Positions 61,535-64,000 of a DNA stretch of 64,000 nucleotides are shown here, piece after piece. Position 1 is the first letter of the stretch, and each line of letters begins with the position of its first letter. The position numbers and the translations under genes were made by a program. The notes below the pieces were generated by a model. The model saw only the letters and a list, made by a program, of their open reading frames with translations. It was not told the origin of the DNA and made no database searches. The DNA is from Paracoccaceae bacterium (GTDB lineage: Bacteria > Pseudomonadota > Alphaproteobacteria > Rhodobacterales > Rhodobacteraceae), in contig VYFX01000011.1 of the NCBI GenBank assembly GCA_009842205.1, positions 181,791 through 245,790 of the forward strand. Reading direction: 5' to 3'.

Positions 61535-62881
61535 ATGCATTCAGGTGAACAAAAACCCTTGATCGGATTTCCTTCGTCTAAATTGAAAGGAAACGTTGTT
61601 ATCTCGGGAGATAAATCCATTTCGCACCGTGCTGTTATACTAGGTGCATTATCTGTAGGGGAAACCAAGATCAAGGGCTTGCTGGAATCCGATGATGTCA
61701 TTGCGACCCTGAATGCGGTAAAACTTCTTGGTTCAACCGTTATACGGCATTCCCAAGGAAGTTACAGCATTTTTGGTGTGGGAACCGGTGGATTCCTTGA
61801 ACCTGACAATTTCATTGATTGCGGCAACTCGGGTACAGCAGTACGCTTGCTAATAGGCGTTGTTTCAACCAATCCAATAACGACGTCATTCACAGGTGAT
61901 TCCTCTCTCAGGTCACGACCGATGAACCGGATTATAAAACCCTTGTCCAAATTCGGTACTGAATTCCACGGACGCAATTCCAATCTCCTGCCCATGACTG
62001 TTGTAGGGACAGATGAACCTGTGCCAATTGTGTATAAACTTCCCATACCTTCTGCCCAGGTAAAGTCAGCCGTGCTATTGGCAGGTTTGAATGCACCGGG
62101 TAAAACCACAGTCATTGAGGAAAAGGCAACAAGAGATCACACCGAGAGAATGCTGAAGGCATTCGGTGCTGGCGTTGAAATCCAGAAAAGTGAGGAAGGA
62201 ACAGCCATAACCGTTGATGGGTATGCTGAATTGAATCCTCTGGAATTGGAAGTTCCAAGTGATCCATCATCGGCAGCATTTATCATATCAGCAGGCCTGA
62301 CCGTAGAGGATTCCACATTAACTGTCAGAAACATTGGGATGAATCCAACCCGAACCGGTTTGTTCAAGACCTTTGAGGAAATGGGGGCCAATCTACATTA
62401 CGAACTGATCGAAAACAGTTCTGGTGAACCGTTGGCACATATTCATGTCAAATCATCAGATCTAAAGGGTGTGGAGGTTCCAACCGAGAGAGCTCCATCC
62501 ATGATAGACGAATATCCAATACTAGCAGCTGTGGCTGCAGTCTCTGAAGGAGATACTGTCATGCGAGGAGTCAAGGAATTAAGAGTTAAGGAAACCGACA
62601 GAATTAGCGCCATGGTCCAAGGTTTGAAATCCTGTGGCGTGGATGTTACCGAATACGATGATGGATTTGCGGTTCATGGCAAGGGTAGGGGATCAGTCAA
62701 GGGTGATACAACCGTAAAAACTCATTTTGATCATCGGATAGCCATGAGTTTTCTGTGTCTTGGCTTAACGTCAAATAACCCCATAACAGTGGATGACGGC
62801 AGTGCCATCAACACGAGTTTTCCACAATTTACAGATATTATGGCCAATATTGGTGCCAGGATTGAAGAGTTAGAGTCTTGA
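61535..62881 (+). CDS. aroA: 3-phosphoshikimate 1-carboxyvinyltransferase (EPSP synthase)
   Basis: The 448-residue product has the EPSP synthase signatures: ISGDKSISHRAVILGALSVG near the N-terminus, IDCGNSGTAVRLLIGVV, SLRSRPMNRIIKPLSKFG and the C-terminal RVKETDRISAMVQGLKSCGV with DHRIAMSF. It joins shikimate-3-phosphate and PEP in aromatic synthesis. The NSGTAVRL form and overall length resemble class II, alphaproteobacterial-type enzymes. The start is ATG at 61535. Confidence 0.96.
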   Translation: MHSGEQKPLIGFPSSKLKGNVVISGDKSISHRAVILGALSVGETKIKGLLESDDVIATLNAVKLLGSTVIRHSQGSYSIFGVGTGGFLEPDNFIDCGNSGTAVRLLIGVVSTNPITTSFTGDSSLRSRPMNRIIKPLSKFGTEFHGRNSNLLPMTVVGTDEPVPIVYKLPIPSAQVKSAVLLAGLNAPGKTTVIEEKATRDHTERMLKAFGAGVEIQKSEEGTAITVDGYAELNPLELEVPSDPSSAAFIISAGLTVEDSTLTVRNIGMNPTRTGLFKTFEEMGANLHYELIENSSGEPLAHIHVKSSDLKGVEVPTERAPSMIDEYPILAAVAAVSEGDTVMRGVKELRVKETDRISAMVQGLKSCGVDVTEYDDGFAVHGKGRGSVKGDTTVKTHFDHRIAMSFLCLGLTSNNPITVDDGSAINTSFPQFTDIMANIGARIEELES

Positions 62882-63247
62882 TTTTTGACCCATTGGTAAA
62901 AAAAACTAACACTTCAAAGTATAAGAGCTAACTCATTTACATCTCCATTCAGGATGATTCCAATCGATCTACGTTTGAGGTGTTGTGAATTGCCCATACG
63001 GAAGTGTGAATTGGTTTTCTAATCACTGCCAATTAGTTCCTGTTACACAACCTCATCACCAGATAGTGGGTCAGCTAGGAATCATGTGCATCCGACTGGC
63101 TTCACTTGATTTCAGTATAGGCTTTTCAGCCGTCCACATTTCTTCAAACCAGATTTATAAACAGGACAGAATTCCGTACATATCTTCGGTGTACTAGCTG
63201 ATGAATTACCCAGTCTCAACTTAATGGTAATTACCATTTGGCAATCA
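62882..63247. other. 366-base gap, no gene recognised
   Basis: A 70-codon frame on the plus strand (62985-63197) has no ribosome binding site or recognisable family. No strong terminator for aroA was found, and no RNA gene. Confidence 0.4.
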
Positions 63248-63496
63248 TCAGGAAATCCAACCGCCAAACCCCAAGAGAATACTTACACCGTGTACCCAGC
63301 CCACTGGTGGAATGATCAATCCTGCGATCAACAAGATAATGGCTGAACCTGTGTCATTGGCCGCCTCGATGCACCACAAGATGTGCTTGATCATCGGGAC
63401 CAGTGAAACCAAAGCCAAGGTAATCCATATTGCCACAATGGCTAGGATTAGGCCTATCGGGCTATCGCGGTCGGTTTTGAAGTGAAAACGAAACAT
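63248..63496 (-). CDS. small membrane protein of unknown function
   Basis: The 82-residue product has a short basic N-terminus (MFRFHFKTDRD), then at least two transmembrane segments (about residues 13-35, PIGLILAIVAIWITLALVSL; and 52-78, AIILLIAGLIIPPVGWVHGV). No family is recognised. AAAGGAGA seven bases before the ATG is a strong ribosome binding site, which supports a real gene. It stands alone. Confidence 0.65.
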   Translation of the reverse strand: MFRFHFKTDRDSPIGLILAIVAIWITLALVSLVPMIKHILWCIEAANDTGSAIILLIAGLIIPPVGWVHGVSILLGFGGWIS

Positions 63497-64000
63497 AATA
63501 CTGTCTCCTTTCTTGCTGTTTTGAAAAGGTAAGTTACGAGACGGATGTCAATCCCCGTATGAGGTCATAAATCCGTCTGGAATAGTCCCGATTTTCTGGG
63601 ATCACAAAAAAATATTCAGAAGTAGAATTTCATTCTCAGATCCAAATATTTTAACCTTCAACACCTAAACCCTGACTTTGAATAATTTGGCTACATTTTC
63701 GTTCCAAATCCTTACAAAGTGGATTGGCAGCAGGTTCAAAAAAGAGGCAGTTATACCAAGAGAGATTTCACCTGATAGAACCTCCATTGATAATAATAAA
63801 CCCTTCCAAGAATATATCAAGTCAAAAAGGGAGATATGTATTTCTTGCCCTTATCCTTGGAATCTGTGTATTTAACCCTTGTATGTAGGGAATAGGGTAT
63901 TTATCCGGAATTATTGGAAAGCTGGATAGCAGAATTATAAGGATTATATTTGCTTATGATTTTGGGAGTAAAATCTTATCATCTGTTTATTGGATTATTG
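63497..64000. other. terminal 504-base stretch, no gene recognised
   Basis: AT-rich sequence to the right edge. A TTG-started 65-codon frame at 63678-63875 has no ribosome binding site or family. The upstream half should hold the promoter of the small membrane-protein gene. A gene may begin just outside the window. Confidence 0.4.

Noticed and set aside
61332..61562. Open frame overlapping the start of aroA
   Set aside because: It overlaps aroA in another frame and has no family signature.
62985..63197. 70-codon frame after aroA
   Set aside because: No ribosome binding site and unusual composition; not recognised.
63678..63875. 65-codon frame near the right edge
   Set aside because: TTG start without ribosome binding site, no family.
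1..64000. tRNA, rRNA and CRISPR arrays
   Set aside because: Looked for TTCGAATCC/TTCAAATCC-like T-arms and regularly spaced repeats on both strands; hits fell inside coding regions without cloverleaf context, and no repeat array was seen. A covariance-model scan would be decisive.

Overview
The window looks like chromosomal DNA of a fairly AT-rich, probably free-living (perhaps marine) alphaproteobacterium. This rests on gene content and order: aroA / cmk-rpsA-ihfB-lapA-trpF-trpB is an alphaproteobacterial arrangement, and the metabolic genes (MttB-family methyltransferase, dimethylglycine-dehydrogenase-like flavoprotein, carnitine-dehydrogenase-like enzyme, several ABC importers) fit a heterotroph feeding on small organic nitrogen compounds. 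No rRNA, tRNA or CRISPR array was seen, so the lineage is an inference.

Layout. 0-5.3 kb: end of an M16-family protein, a secreted HNH nuclease with an Excalibur tail, a polar amino-acid binding protein and permease, and a SAF-domain dehydrogenase. 5.5-16.5 kb: one long minus-strand catabolic operon (3-hydroxyisobutyrate-dehydrogenase-like enzyme, branched-chain-type ABC importer, glutathione S-transferase, M24 protein, 2-oxo-acid dehydrogenase E1 alpha, E1 beta and a lipoyl protein). It is headed by a divergent lacI-type regulator with two matching operator palindromes between them. 18-20.6 kb: a ParD-like/RelE-type toxin-antitoxin pair and mutL. 20.6-28.8 kb: a sugar-type ABC importer, an unusual regulator fusing a winged helix to a solute-binding domain, and an SDR. 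This block lies between the intact mutL end and a decayed second copy of the mutL 3' end, which suggests an inserted island. 28.8-38.4 kb: an FAD/GcvT demethylase-like protein, a second ribose-type importer, an MttB-family protein without an amber codon, then a kinase plus a divergent enolase paralogue. 38.5-44.4 kb: a small protein plus HEPN pair, a transposase remnant and a YhaO/YhaN-like nuclease-ATPase pair. 44.4-46 kb: carnitine-dehydrogenase-like enzyme and hot-dog thioesterase. 46-63 kb: housekeeping genes (truA, ileS, ychF, trpA, lldD-like, rplY, pth, trpB, trpF, lapA-like, ihfB-like, rpsA, cmk, aroA). The last kilobase holds one small membrane protein.

The carnitine-type dehydrogenase and thioesterase, the MttB protein and the FAD/GcvT protein could together take carnitine through glycine betaine and dimethylglycine toward glycine, with the ABC importer supplying substrate; this is inference, and no corrinoid protein or BKACE enzyme is in the window. 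Two ABC permease genes (livM-like and rbsC-like) each carry one in-frame TAA inside otherwise intact sequence. TAA is used as a normal terminator by other genes here, so these are nonsense mutations or sequence errors rather than a recoded genome.
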